NCBI GenBank assembly: GCA_040218415.1
Contig: JAVJRN010000049.1
Span: forward strand, 372,001 to 436,000
Length of the DNA: 64,000 nucleotides
Direction of reading: 5' to 3'
Source of the DNA: JAVJRN01 sp040218415
GTDB taxonomy: Bacteria; Bacteroidota; Bacteroidia; Cytophagales; Cyclobacteriaceae
The position numbers and the translations under genes were made by a program. Under the pieces are notes generated by a model. The model had not been told where the DNA came from. It was given only the letters and a program-made list of their open reading frames with translations, and made no database searches. Positions 45,349 through 54,900 of the stretch are shown here, piece by piece (the first letter of the stretch is position 1; every line of letters starts with the position of its first letter).

Positions 45349-45999
45349 TCAATTTTCCTCAACACTCTGTCTGAAGCGCTTCATGGTTTCTAAAGGACCT
45401 TTGGCAATAAAAAGATTGACTAACCAAGTGGGTATGTCGCCACCAGGATTGGATAGCGCTTTGTAATCTATGAATAACTCGCCATTTGGTCTCGGAGAGA
45501 TATCCCAAGTGGATTCGAATTCGTTAATGCGAACGAATCCATCAGAAACTAGGACAGTATCTTTCTCAGCCTTAGAAATGGAATGATATACTCCATCAGT
45601 GGAGTCAATCCAATGTTGACTGTGCACCATAAGATCTCTGTCATCAAAAGGAAAGGGGAAATCGAAAGTGACATAATATCTAAAATCCTGTGGACTCAAT
45701 ACTTCTATTTGGTAGGAGCTGTCACATTTATAGACCCATTCTTTGTACATGGAGGCATTAGATAGGAATTCATTCATGTGTTCCATGGTCGTTTTTACGG
45801 TGCAGGTAATCCGTATTTCTTTGATGGCAGAGTTGTTTCTTTGTCGTGTAAAAACTTGAATCCCATCATCTTTATTAACTACCTTCCATGAAGGATAATT
45901 TAGCGATTGAGCATGTGAAAAAAGAGCACCTCCGCTAAGGAATACGATATAAAGAAGAAGGACTACACTTGATTTTCGTATGATTTTCTTATTGATCAA
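45349..45999 (-). CDS. START domain-containing exported protein
   Basis: A 216-residue protein with an N-terminal signal peptide (SVVLLLYIVFLSGGALFSHAQ). It is followed by one START/SRPBCC lipid-binding domain: WKVVNKDDGIQVFTRQRNNS, then YKEWVYKCDSSYQIEVL, FPFPFDDRDLMVHSQHW and a C-terminal helix (LFIAKGPLETMKRFRQSV). It probably binds a lipid or other hydrophobic molecule in the periplasm. Length is typical for bacterial START proteins. It is convergent with the AAA+ module and lies alone on its strand. Its ligand is not deducible. Confidence 0.85.
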   Translation of the reverse strand: MINKKIIRKSSVVLLLYIVFLSGGALFSHAQSLNYPSWKVVNKDDGIQVFTRQRNNSAIKEIRITCTVKTTMEHMNEFLSNASMYKEWVYKCDSSYQIEVLSPQDFRYYVTFDFPFPFDDRDLMVHSQHWIDSTDGVYHSISKAEKDTVLVSDGFVRINEFESTWDISPRPNGELFIDYKALSNPGGDIPTWLVNLFIAKGPLETMKRFRQSVEEN

Positions 46000-46312
46000 A
46001 ACACGGTGAGCTAAAACAAATTGAAATTGTTGGGCGAATTTAGGCTTTGTTTGGCTATTCCGTTTCCATAAAACACGAAGTATCTTAATGTCAACGCTAG
46101 AAAAAGCGAAGAATCATTTTTTGCCACTGGATTCTGAACCCAACTATCAAGATTCATAAGCAGAGGCTAGAGTTTATGGGCTTATTTCATTACCTAATTT
46201 GAGCACCTAGATACTTTCTATTTATTAAAAATCAGCCTTTAAAAATCGCTTATCTAACAAACCTTCTTAGGTGTAATTGCGCGCTTTCAGTTCTTGGGAA
46301 TATGTCTTATTT

Positions 46313-46594
46313 CTATGTCAATAGGATTGTTGCATATATCATCGATTCTAAGAATAGAAAGTCCATAATGGCAGTTGAAAAAGCAGTGAAACCCATAATT
46401 ATTCTAGTGTAGAAAGTCCTTTTACTTTGATAATTTTTTATCAAATGAACCAAATGCAATAGAAATTGCATCAGAGTGAGAAAAAAAATAACAATTCTGA
46501 ATAATTTATATTTCATCCAGAATTTTGCTTCATGGTATACATTCAAAATGTATTTTCTGCCTGCATCTTGAAGTAAGCACCTCACTTTTATCAA
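46313..46594 (-). CDS. Doubtful small membrane protein in a long gap
   Basis: A 93-codon frame with two hydrophobic stretches (FRIVIFFLTLMQFLLHLVHL and IMGFTAFSTAIMDFLFLE). The surrounding 46000-46940 region is AT-rich, in which such frames arise by chance. It has no recognised family, promoter or ribosome binding site. A shorter start at the internal MKYKLF is possible. The rest of this gap holds an inverted repeat (ACGTCA at 46769, TGACGT at 46788) and nothing else I can name. Confidence 0.2.
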   Translation of the reverse strand: MIKVRCLLQDAGRKYILNVYHEAKFWMKYKLFRIVIFFLTLMQFLLHLVHLIKNYQSKRTFYTRIIMGFTAFSTAIMDFLFLESMIYATILLT

Positions 46595-46940
46595 AGCGCA
46601 AAGAGGCGAGGTAGGAGGTGGATGAAACAGGATAAAGCCTTACTGCAAATCATATAGGCCGTTTTTAAAAATATTTTGATCAGAACCACGAGACTATTAA
46701 ACTACCTCCTCTATAAATTCCGAGATATTTACAACTAAAATACTTCACTCAACGCACATAACTAAAAGACGTCACCTAAAAGCGGTATGACGTAGTAATG
46801 ATGTAGTCTATTTGTCCCTAGAATGAAAAGATGTATGGGTTGAGTTATTTGTTTTGCAAACGTTCTCAAAGTAAATTCGATAATTCACTGCCTCTGAAAC
46901 GTGGCGGATTTGTAAAATTATCAACATATAACTATTGAAA

Positions 46941-49900
46941 ATGAAAAAACATTATCTTTCTAGTTTACTCATTTTGTTTTTGCTTTTGTCGGCACAGATG
47001 AGTCAAAGTCAAGGATTATCAGATTACTGTAAAAGGTTAACTTACCACTTGGATATTCCAGCTGAAGTAGGAACTGAAATATTCCTAACGGTTAGCAACA
47101 TCGATGCTAATACAATTTATGTGGAAATAGAATCCGCAGATGCGAGCCCTGTAACTGCTCTTATAATGGATCCAGCAGGAGAGACATCATTCGAGGACAC
47201 CAATGATGGTACTAAATTTAGGCGAACGCTAACTTACGCTACGCCTCCAACAAACGTCAATCTTGTAATCCAATGGTCGAAAGCAAGTTTTGGTGGTAAT
47301 AGAATAATCAGGCTTAATGATGTCCCATTTGTTAACACATGTGTTGTTGATCCTGCAGATGATGTATCGCTATCTGATTTAACAATCGATGGAACTACAA
47401 TCACTGGTTTTACGGCGAGCAAAACATCTTATACTTTGGAGGTAGCTGCTGGAACTACTGTAGTCCCGACTGTTGTAGCTACAGCTACACAGAGTGGAAC
47501 AACTGCGGTGGTTACTCCTGCAACTAGCATTCCTGGAACCACTACAGTTTTAATTACGTCTTCATCCAATCAAACGGCTACAATATCAATAGCTTTTGTC
47601 ATTAATACTCCAGGGGTTGCTGCACCAACACCGATCGCTCGGAGTGCAGGTGATGTAATATCAGTTTACAGCGAAGCATATACCAGTACTGAGCCTGAAT
47701 CTTGGAAAACAAGTTGGTCTCCAGGAGAACTAGTTGCGGAGGAAGCAACAATTGCAGGTAATAAAGTTAGGAAATATTCAAACATGAACTTTGCGGGAAT
47801 TGAAATGGGCGGTGCTAATGCACTGGATGTTACACAAATGACGCACATTCATATTGATATGTGGACACCAAATGCAACGAAATTTGGTGTTAAATTGGTA
47901 AATATTGATGGAGGTAATTCTGAGCAACAAATCAATAGAGATGTGCCTAGTTCATCTTTAAGAAAGTGGGTTGGTTATGATATTAGGTTATCTGACTACA
48001 ATAACATGACTAATAAAAATAAAATACAACAGTTCGTTCTTACTTCGGATCAAGCTGGTGCACACGATGAAATTATGTTTATTGATAATATTTACTTCTA
48101 TAAGGGTGATATTCCAACTCCAATAGCTGCTTTATCTCAATATTGTGAAAGATCCATTTTTCATGAGAATATTACCGATGGAAGCCAAACTAATACAGAA
48201 ATTAAGTTAACGATCAGTAACATTGACGCGACGAGTATGTATATCGAGGTAGAGTCTGCAACTGCAGATCCTGTTACTGGAATCAATATTGATCCTATCA
48301 ATGGTATAGGTGGTGTTGTTACAAACAATAATGGTGTCTTCAGGGCTACATTTACGTTCGCTACAGCGCCAACGACTATTAGTCCTATTGTTCAGTGGGC
48401 AAAAGAGGCAGCCTTTGGTGGAAACCGTATTATCCGGTTGTCGGATCTTCCTTTTTCTGCTTCTTGTACTCCACCCGCCCCGACTACCATTTCAGCAAGT
48501 GCCACTACTACAGCGGATGTGACTACTGGTAATTTAATCATTGATGCTGGCCAAACGTATACTGTAGCCTCTGGTCATACGCTTACTGTTCTAGGTGATC
48601 TTTCTGGAGCAGGTCAGTTAGTGATCAATTCAGGAGCTTCATTAATCACTTCAGATGGTAAGACTATCGGAGGTGTAATGATCAAAAGAAACACCAGATA
48701 CGCTGATGGTAAATATAGCTTTGTAGGTACGCCAGTAGTGGCTAGTGCTTCTATCACAGGTGCTGACCTTGGCTCATTTGTGTATTCATATGATGAGACG
48801 GTTGCTTTTGGATCAGATGGTTTAGCCAGATGGAAAGATGCTAGTGCTACTCAACTTGTACCTGGCGTTGGATATACGCAAGCGATGAAACAAGAAATCA
48901 CTTTTACAGGTGTACCTAATGATGGGACTATTACTGTTGCTGGCCTGTCTCATACAGCCCCTGATGATAAGCATAGCGAGCATGGATGGAACATCCTTAG
49001 CAATCCTTATCCTGCGGCCATTGATGTGACTAAATTTTTAACAGATGCTACCAACAGCGCAGTATTGAATGGTTCTGTTTATTTATGGGATGATCAAGGT
49101 TCGGATGCTGGAAGAGGTGACAATGGAGACTATTTGACTGTCAACAGCTTAGGCGAAGTAGGAGGGCCAAATGGTGGTGTCTTTAAAGGCTACATAGGAT
49201 CTATGCAAGGCTTTTTTGTGAAAGTAGCTTCTCCTACTGCTGGTACAAGTGTTCAATTCACAGAGAGCATGCGTGTGGGCGGTGTTAATACGGACGGCAC
49301 TTTCTTTAGAAAAGACGAAGCACATTTGTTGAATGTGAAATTGTCATTGCAATCTGAGTCTGGTTTCTACAACGAAACATTGATTGGATTCCGTGAAGAT
49401 GCAACACAAGGTGTAGATAGAAACTACGACGCTGACAAGCTTCTTGCTGATCAAGATCTTCAATTTTACAGTGTGATTGACAACAATAGTTATGCTATTC
49501 AAGGTCTTCCACTCCAAGCAGGTGTATCTTCAGAACTTGCCTTTAATTTGGGCGAAGCTTCTGATTTAACATTGGCTGTAGAATCTATGACTGGTTTATC
49601 AGATGGTATGACCATCTATTTGACGGATAGAGTAACAGGATTGGTTTACAATCTTAGCGATGTTCAATCGATAGATTTCACTGCTTCTGCAGGTAGCGAT
49701 CAAAACAGATTCACTTTAACTTATGCATCTATAGCAGATGTACTTAATGTTGAGCGTTTATCTAATCAGCCGATCTACAGATATTTGAATAATGAGCTTT
49801 CGGTATCTTTCGGTTCAGACTTAACAGTACAAGAATATGCTGTATATGATCTATCAGGTAAGACAATCGTGAATAAGTCATTGAACAGATCTGTGCGTGA

Positions 49901-49988
49901 ATTGTCTATTCCTGTTGATAGCAAAGGAATAAACATTATTAAAATCGTAACCGAAGAAGGTACGTTCACAAGAAAATTTTTATTCTAA
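46941..49988 (+). CDS. Large carbohydrate-binding-type T9SS cargo protein without catalytic domain
   Basis: A 1015-residue secreted protein. It has a signal peptide (LLILFLLLSAQMSQSQ). It then has a module of about 85 residues ending FGGNRIIRLNDVPF (about 28-115), a cadherin-like beta-sandwich (about 125-205; LSDLTIDGTTITGFTASKTS), a carbohydrate-binding-like module (about 215-370), a second copy of the first module (about 375-480), a beta-helical stretch and a T9SS sorting domain (about 930-1015). No glycosidase domain was seen. The middle module recurs in the GH16 enzyme and the sorting domain in the GH81 enzyme, so it probably binds the same glucan at the surface. ATG at 46941 is preferred over a TTG two codons earlier. 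Confidence 0.82.
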   Translation: MKKHYLSSLLILFLLLSAQMSQSQGLSDYCKRLTYHLDIPAEVGTEIFLTVSNIDANTIYVEIESADASPVTALIMDPAGETSFEDTNDGTKFRRTLTYATPPTNVNLVIQWSKASFGGNRIIRLNDVPFVNTCVVDPADDVSLSDLTIDGTTITGFTASKTSYTLEVAAGTTVVPTVVATATQSGTTAVVTPATSIPGTTTVLITSSSNQTATISIAFVINTPGVAAPTPIARSAGDVISVYSEAYTSTEPESWKTSWSPGELVAEEATIAGNKVRKYSNMNFAGIEMGGANALDVTQMTHIHIDMWTPNATKFGVKLVNIDGGNSEQQINRDVPSSSLRKWVGYDIRLSDYNNMTNKNKIQQFVLTSDQAGAHDEIMFIDNIYFYKGDIPTPIAALSQYCERSIFHENITDGSQTNTEIKLTISNIDATSMYIEVESATADPVTGINIDPINGIGGVVTNNNGVFRATFTFATAPTTISPIVQWAKEAAFGGNRIIRLSDLPFSASCTPPAPTTISASATTTADVTTGNLIIDAGQTYTVASGHTLTVLGDLSGAGQLVINSGASLITSDGKTIGGVMIKRNTRYADGKYSFVGTPVVASASITGADLGSFVYSYDETVAFGSDGLARWKDASATQLVPGVGYTQAMKQEITFTGVPNDGTITVAGLSHTAPDDKHSEHGWNILSNPYPAAIDVTKFLTDATNSAVLNGSVYLWDDQGSDAGRGDNGDYLTVNSLGEVGGPNGGVFKGYIGSMQGFFVKVASPTAGTSVQFTESMRVGGVNTDGTFFRKDEAHLLNVKLSLQSESGFYNETLIGFREDATQGVDRNYDADKLLADQDLQFYSVIDNNSYAIQGLPLQAGVSSELAFNLGEASDLTLAVESMTGLSDGMTIYLTDRVTGLVYNLSDVQSIDFTASAGSDQNRFTLTYASIADVLNVERLSNQPIYRYLNNELSVSFGSDLTVQEYAVYDLSGKTIVNKSLNRSVRELSIPVDSKGINIIKIVTEEGTFTRKFLF

Positions 49989-50012
49989 ATCGGATCTAAA
50001 AAAAACATAACA

Positions 50013-50186
50013 ATGAAAAATCTAAATATAATATTATCCTTAATTATCCTTTTTGTAGCCTTCGTGCCTGCTATGGCGCAAGGTGCACCTCCAGCTACAC
50101 CTATTGATGGTGGCCTGTCTTTGCTACTGGCTGCAGGTGGCGCTTATGGTATCAAAAAGATAAGAGATAGCAGAAAGCAATCATAA
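50013..50186 (+). CDS. PID-CTERM-like small sorted protein
   Basis: A 57-residue protein with an N-terminal signal peptide (LSLIILFVAFVPAMAQ), a short proline-rich linker (GAPPATP) and a C-terminal tripartite tail: PIDGG, a hydrophobic helix (LSLLLAAGGAYGI) and a basic end (KKIRDSRKQ). This is the arrangement of PID-CTERM protein-sorting tails in Bacteroidota, recognised by an unidentified processing system. Almost nothing remains of the mature protein besides the tail. It follows the 1015-residue protein by 24 bases and precedes a strong terminator, so it is the end of that operon. Confidence 0.78.
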   Translation: MKNLNIILSLIILFVAFVPAMAQGAPPATPIDGGLSLLLAAGGAYGIKKIRDSRKQS

Positions 50187-50202
50187 TTAGTTGAATCGTT
50201 TG

Positions 50203-50233
50203 AAAAAGGGCGCGCATTTGCGCGCCCTTTTTT
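50203..50233 (+). terminator. Strong GC-rich Rho-independent terminator
   Basis: GGGCGCGC / GCGCGCCC with an ATTT loop, flanked by AAAAA and TTTTTT. It ends the operon of the large T9SS protein and the PID-CTERM-like protein. Confidence 0.95.
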
Positions 50234-50312
50234 ATTTAAACCTACCTAGTGTTATGAGGTTATAGATGGACATACCTATTCAATACTTATTAAGAACACT
50301 CCCTAAATAAAT

Positions 50313-51971
50313 ATGAATTTCTACACCTTTCGAATAATTTTCCCTTTCCTTTTAGTTTTCACCTCTTTAGGACTTTCGGCACAGTGCGTGTCTGGTTCCT
50401 CTGGTAATCAGCCCGATGAAGAGTATACCCTCGTATGGTCCGACGAATTCTCGGATGATGGCGCAGTTTGTTCTGAGAACTGGTTTCACCAAACAAAGCT
50501 TCCAAATGGACAGAGCTGGTACAACGGAGAGCTACAGCACTATACCGACGATCTAGCCAATGCTTCAGTCTCTAATGGCTCTTTGAAGATCACAGCTATT
50601 AGAGAACAATATACAAATCAAGGAGTAACCAAGCCTTTTTCATCCGCACGTTTGAATTCTAGGTTTGTCATCACTTATGGTAGAATAGATGTTAAAGCAA
50701 AACTTCCAGCAGGATCAGGTACATGGCCTGCGATATGGATGCTGGGTCAAAATATTACTGAACCAGGTGGATACTGGACTGAAACTTATGGAACCACACC
50801 TTGGCCAGCCACTGGAGAAATAGATATTATGGAGCATTGGGGCAACAATCCTAATATCATTCACGGATCGCTTCATACTACGTCAAGTCATGGCGCCACG
50901 GTTAATACGGGTAAAACGAACATCCCCAATGTATCAACAGAATTTCATGTCTATTCGACTATCTGGGATAGTGATAAAATTCAATTTCTAGTAAATGATG
51001 TGGTCTACTACACGTATCAACCTACCAATAAAACAGCCGCAACATGGCCATTTGACAATCCACAGTATATGCTACTCAATATTGCTATGGGAGGAATCGG
51101 AGGCAATGTTGACCCCAACTTCACTTCGAGTTCGATGGAAATCGACTACATCAGAGTGTATCAAAAAGAAGGATCATTCTTCATGACTGATGCAGAAGAA
51201 ATTGTGGTTTCTTCGCCGCTTACCATAGCGGATGAACCAATCGAGTCAGCATCAAATGTGGTTTCATTGTTTGGCGATTCTTATGAAAATAAAGCGGTAG
51301 ATGAATGGTTGGCGCAAGGTTCCGATGCGAATTATGAAGTGGTGGATATTGATGGTCGGGAAGTCATTAAATACTCAAACTTATCTTCAGCCCGTATAGA
51401 AATGACATCAAATCCTATCAATATCGCAGGATTCACGCATCTTCATATGGATATGTGGACGACCAGCTCAAGTCTTTTGAAAATTAAATTAGTCGATTAT
51501 GGTCAGAACGGCTTTTCTTCAGGAAGCCCAAATGATGACTCAGAAGATGAAATCAGTCTTGGTAGTCAGCAAACCAGTCAATGGGTGAGCCTTGAGATCC
51601 CGATTTCCGATTTCACTCAATTAACAGGTAAAACGAATCTAGCAGAGATCATGATTTCCAGTATGCCTTCTGCCAATTCAATATACCTAGACAATATCTA
51701 TTTTTTTAACCCAAATGGAGCATTAGCAGTGGTTGATGAAAAACATCAGACTTCCTTCCATTTAAGCGATGAAACATTAAAGGCCACTTTCAATCAACCA
51801 AGAAAAATCACAAACTATCAAGTCTTTGACCTGATGGGAAAAGTACTCTTAAGTGGGAGAGGCGAAGACCATCCGGTAACTTCTTTTGAAATAGCTATCA
51901 AGCCTTCTGGTATTCAGATTCTTAGAATTGAAACTAACCAAGGTATAGTGGCTCACAAATTTTTATTTTAA
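50313..51971 (+). CDS. GH16 family beta-glucanase (laminarinase) with T9SS sorting domain
   Basis: A 552-residue secreted enzyme. It has a signal peptide (to LGLSAQ, about residue 24) and a GH16 domain (about 38-290) with catalytic E169-I-D171-I-M-E174 (GEIDIMEHWG), WPAIWMLG and a closing MEIDYIRVYQ. A carbohydrate-binding-like module (about 315-470) and a sorting domain (about 475-552) follow. The EIDIME beta-bulge form and the GH81 enzyme next door favour beta-1,3-glucan (laminarin) hydrolysis. It is followed after 24 bases by the GH81 gene, as an operon. The binding module aligns with that of the 1015-residue protein (YSNxxxAxIEM and DNIYFF patterns). Confidence 0.93.
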   Translation: MNFYTFRIIFPFLLVFTSLGLSAQCVSGSSGNQPDEEYTLVWSDEFSDDGAVCSENWFHQTKLPNGQSWYNGELQHYTDDLANASVSNGSLKITAIREQYTNQGVTKPFSSARLNSRFVITYGRIDVKAKLPAGSGTWPAIWMLGQNITEPGGYWTETYGTTPWPATGEIDIMEHWGNNPNIIHGSLHTTSSHGATVNTGKTNIPNVSTEFHVYSTIWDSDKIQFLVNDVVYYTYQPTNKTAATWPFDNPQYMLLNIAMGGIGGNVDPNFTSSSMEIDYIRVYQKEGSFFMTDAEEIVVSSPLTIADEPIESASNVVSLFGDSYENKAVDEWLAQGSDANYEVVDIDGREVIKYSNLSSARIEMTSNPINIAGFTHLHMDMWTTSSSLLKIKLVDYGQNGFSSGSPNDDSEDEISLGSQQTSQWVSLEIPISDFTQLTGKTNLAEIMISSMPSANSIYLDNIYFFNPNGALAVVDEKHQTSFHLSDETLKATFNQPRKITNYQVFDLMGKVLLSGRGEDHPVTSFEIAIKPSGIQILRIETNQGIVAHKFLF

Positions 51972-51995
51972 TTAGAATCAAAACATAACTTCAAC

Positions 51996-54900
51996 TTGAA
52001 AAGATCATTACTCTCCATCCTCACTATCACTGCAGTGAGCTTTTTTATTAGCTTATCTGCGCAAATCACTACTGTGGGTAGTGGAAGCTACACCAGTACT
52101 TTTCCAGGTACGGATGAGGCAGGTAGAAATGGTTTTCCTCCAGGAACTCCTCAACTTAGTGGAAATGCACTTGGTAAGCCTGTACCTACCAATGATTGGT
52201 GGTCAAAGTTGGTTTTAGAGAACCATGCAGGTAATCTTTTTAATTATCCGATGACTATGAAAACGATCAATGAGGGATTGATCGTGACTTACATTCCTTG
52301 GGGAGTGATAGGAGATAATGCTCCGATTCAAGTTGGTTTATCAGGGATGAACACCAATCAAACGACCATTTCAGATTACACCGACTGGACGGTAACGATG
52401 AACTGGAATGATGGCTCGCACAATATGAGTGTCACTTCAGGTATCGGAATGCCCTTTTTGTATTTCGAGAAAGAAAGCGATGATGTGTTGGAGATCAAAG
52501 TAAATGTAGGCACAGCTTCAGTTTCTGGAGAGATGCTGATTGTCGAAAACGCTAGCGCCAACGCAGATTTTGTTTTTTATGCGCCAGCAGGAAGTTCTTG
52601 GACTCAAAATGGAACTATTTATACTTCTACATTAAGTGGAAAAAATTATTGGTCTATGGCTATGCTACCGCAGGATAACACCAATGTAGCCAATGTCGCG
52701 AATGAATATAAAAAATACGCTTATGTTTTTCCTGCCAATACCACAACAGAGTGGTCTTACGATGAGGCTACTTCTGTGGTAAAAACTGATTTTACTATTG
52801 TAACCGATGTGAAAGAAGGAGTAAACACTCAAATGCTGATAGGATTACTTCCGCATCAATGGGCAAATCTTGCAGCAGGCTCGCCTGAGCCAGCCGGATA
52901 TACCTACGAGTCAGTAAGAGGTGATCTTAAAACAATGGAAGGAAATACGTTTAGCGTTGAAAACACCTTCAAAGGAATACTTCCGACAATGCCTTATTTG
53001 GCTAACTATAGTGAAGGTTTTAGTCCGTCAAAAATGGCTTCCAAAATTGATCAAATTGAAAATGATGGACTATCGACTTGGACAGATTCTTATAATGAAG
53101 GCCAAGTCATGAATCGTTTGATTCAAACTGCCCGCATTGCCGATCAAACAGGAGATATTGTGGCGCGCGATAAAATGGTCGCCACCATCAAGGAACGGTT
53201 GGAAGATTGGTTGACTTATGAGGCTGGAGAAGTAGCCTTTTTATTCTATTACAACACTGATTGGTCTGCGCTGTTAGGTTATCCAGCGGGTCATGGTCAG
53301 GATAACAACATCAACGACCACCACTTTCATTGGGGATACTTCATACATGCAGCTGCTTTTATGGAGCAGTTCGAGCCTGGATGGATGAACGATTGGGGAG
53401 ATATGGTGAATCATTTGGTAAGAGATGCTGCAAGTGAAAGTAGAAATGATGAGAAATTTCCCTTCTTAAGAAATTTTAGTCCTTATGCGGGTCATTGCTG
53501 GGCAAATGGATTTGCGTCCTTTCCTCAAGGAAATGACCAAGAATCTACCTCTGAAAGTATGCAGTTCAATTCGTCACTGATCCACTGGGGTACGATTACT
53601 GGAAATGATGAAATCCGTGATCTCGGTATATACTTATATACCACTGAGCAAACGGCGATTGAAGAGTATTGGCTGGACATTTATGAGCGAAATTTCAAAC
53701 CCAATCAGCAGTATGCACTGGTTTCCCGCGTCTGGGGCAACTCTTATGATAATGGTACTTTTTGGACTTCAGATATCACCGCTTCTTATGGCATAGAATT
53801 ATATCCAATGCATGGAGGATCACTTTACTTGGGTCATAATACCGATTATGTACAGCGATTGTGGTCAGAAATTGAAAAGAATACAGAAATTCTGAGTGAC
53901 AACAGCGTGAACCCGAATCTTTGGCATGATACATTTTGGAAGTTGCTTTCATTTATTGATACCCAAAAGGCCATAGACTTGTACGATGCTTACCCTGATA
54001 GGATACTTAAGTTTGGCGTTTCTGATGCGCAAACTTACCATTGGCTCCACGCGATGAATGCACTGGGTTCGCTCAGAGCAGACATCACTGCTGATTACCC
54101 AATCGCTTCAGCTTTTGAAAATAATGGCTCTATGACCTACGTAGCGCACAATTATTCCAATCAAGACATCACAGTGACTTATTCCGATGGATTTAAGTTG
54201 GAAGTAGCCGCTGGAAAAATGGTGACCAACAAAGACGCAAGTATAACGGGTACGCTTACTTCTGATTTTAACCAGGCCTATGTAGGAGGAAGTGTCAACC
54301 TTTCTGTAGAAGTTTCAGGGGATGGCGTTTCCAAAGTTGAATTTTTTGACGAAGGAAAGTTAATCGGTGAAGACGCTATTGCTCCTTATGAAATTAAGGC
54401 AGAAAATTTGGGCTTGGGATTGCGCGGAATGTATGCTAGAATATATGTTGGTGATCAATTCAATGTCACCAATAATCTGGCAATTCAGGTAGGTGAGCAA
54501 GTTCCTTTTTCAGGCACTCCCCATACGATACCTGGTACTATCGAAGCAGGTCATTATGATAAATTTGAAGGAGGCCCAGGACAGGATGTTGCTTACGTAG
54601 ATGGTAGTATCAATAATGAAGGCGACTATCGAAAAGATGAATATGTAGATGCGGCGGAAGTCGATGGCGAAGGTGCGACAATCGGTTGGATATCCTCTGG
54701 CGAATGGTTGGAATACACCGTGGAAGTGGCTTCTGCTGGTGTATATGAGGTTTCTGCCAGATATGCATCGGGAAATGCCAATGGTGGGGGACCTTTTTAT
54801 TTCGAAATTGATGGCAAAAAGGTGAGCGACAATATTTCATTGCCTTCTACCAGTACCACTAACTGGGACACCTGGTCTGCAAAAACGGCAAGTTTGGAGC

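Noticed and set aside
46769..46793. Inverted repeat ACGTCA / TGACGT in the long gap before the glucan locus
   Set aside because: The 13-base spacing and lack of a nearby -7 element give no support for an operator.
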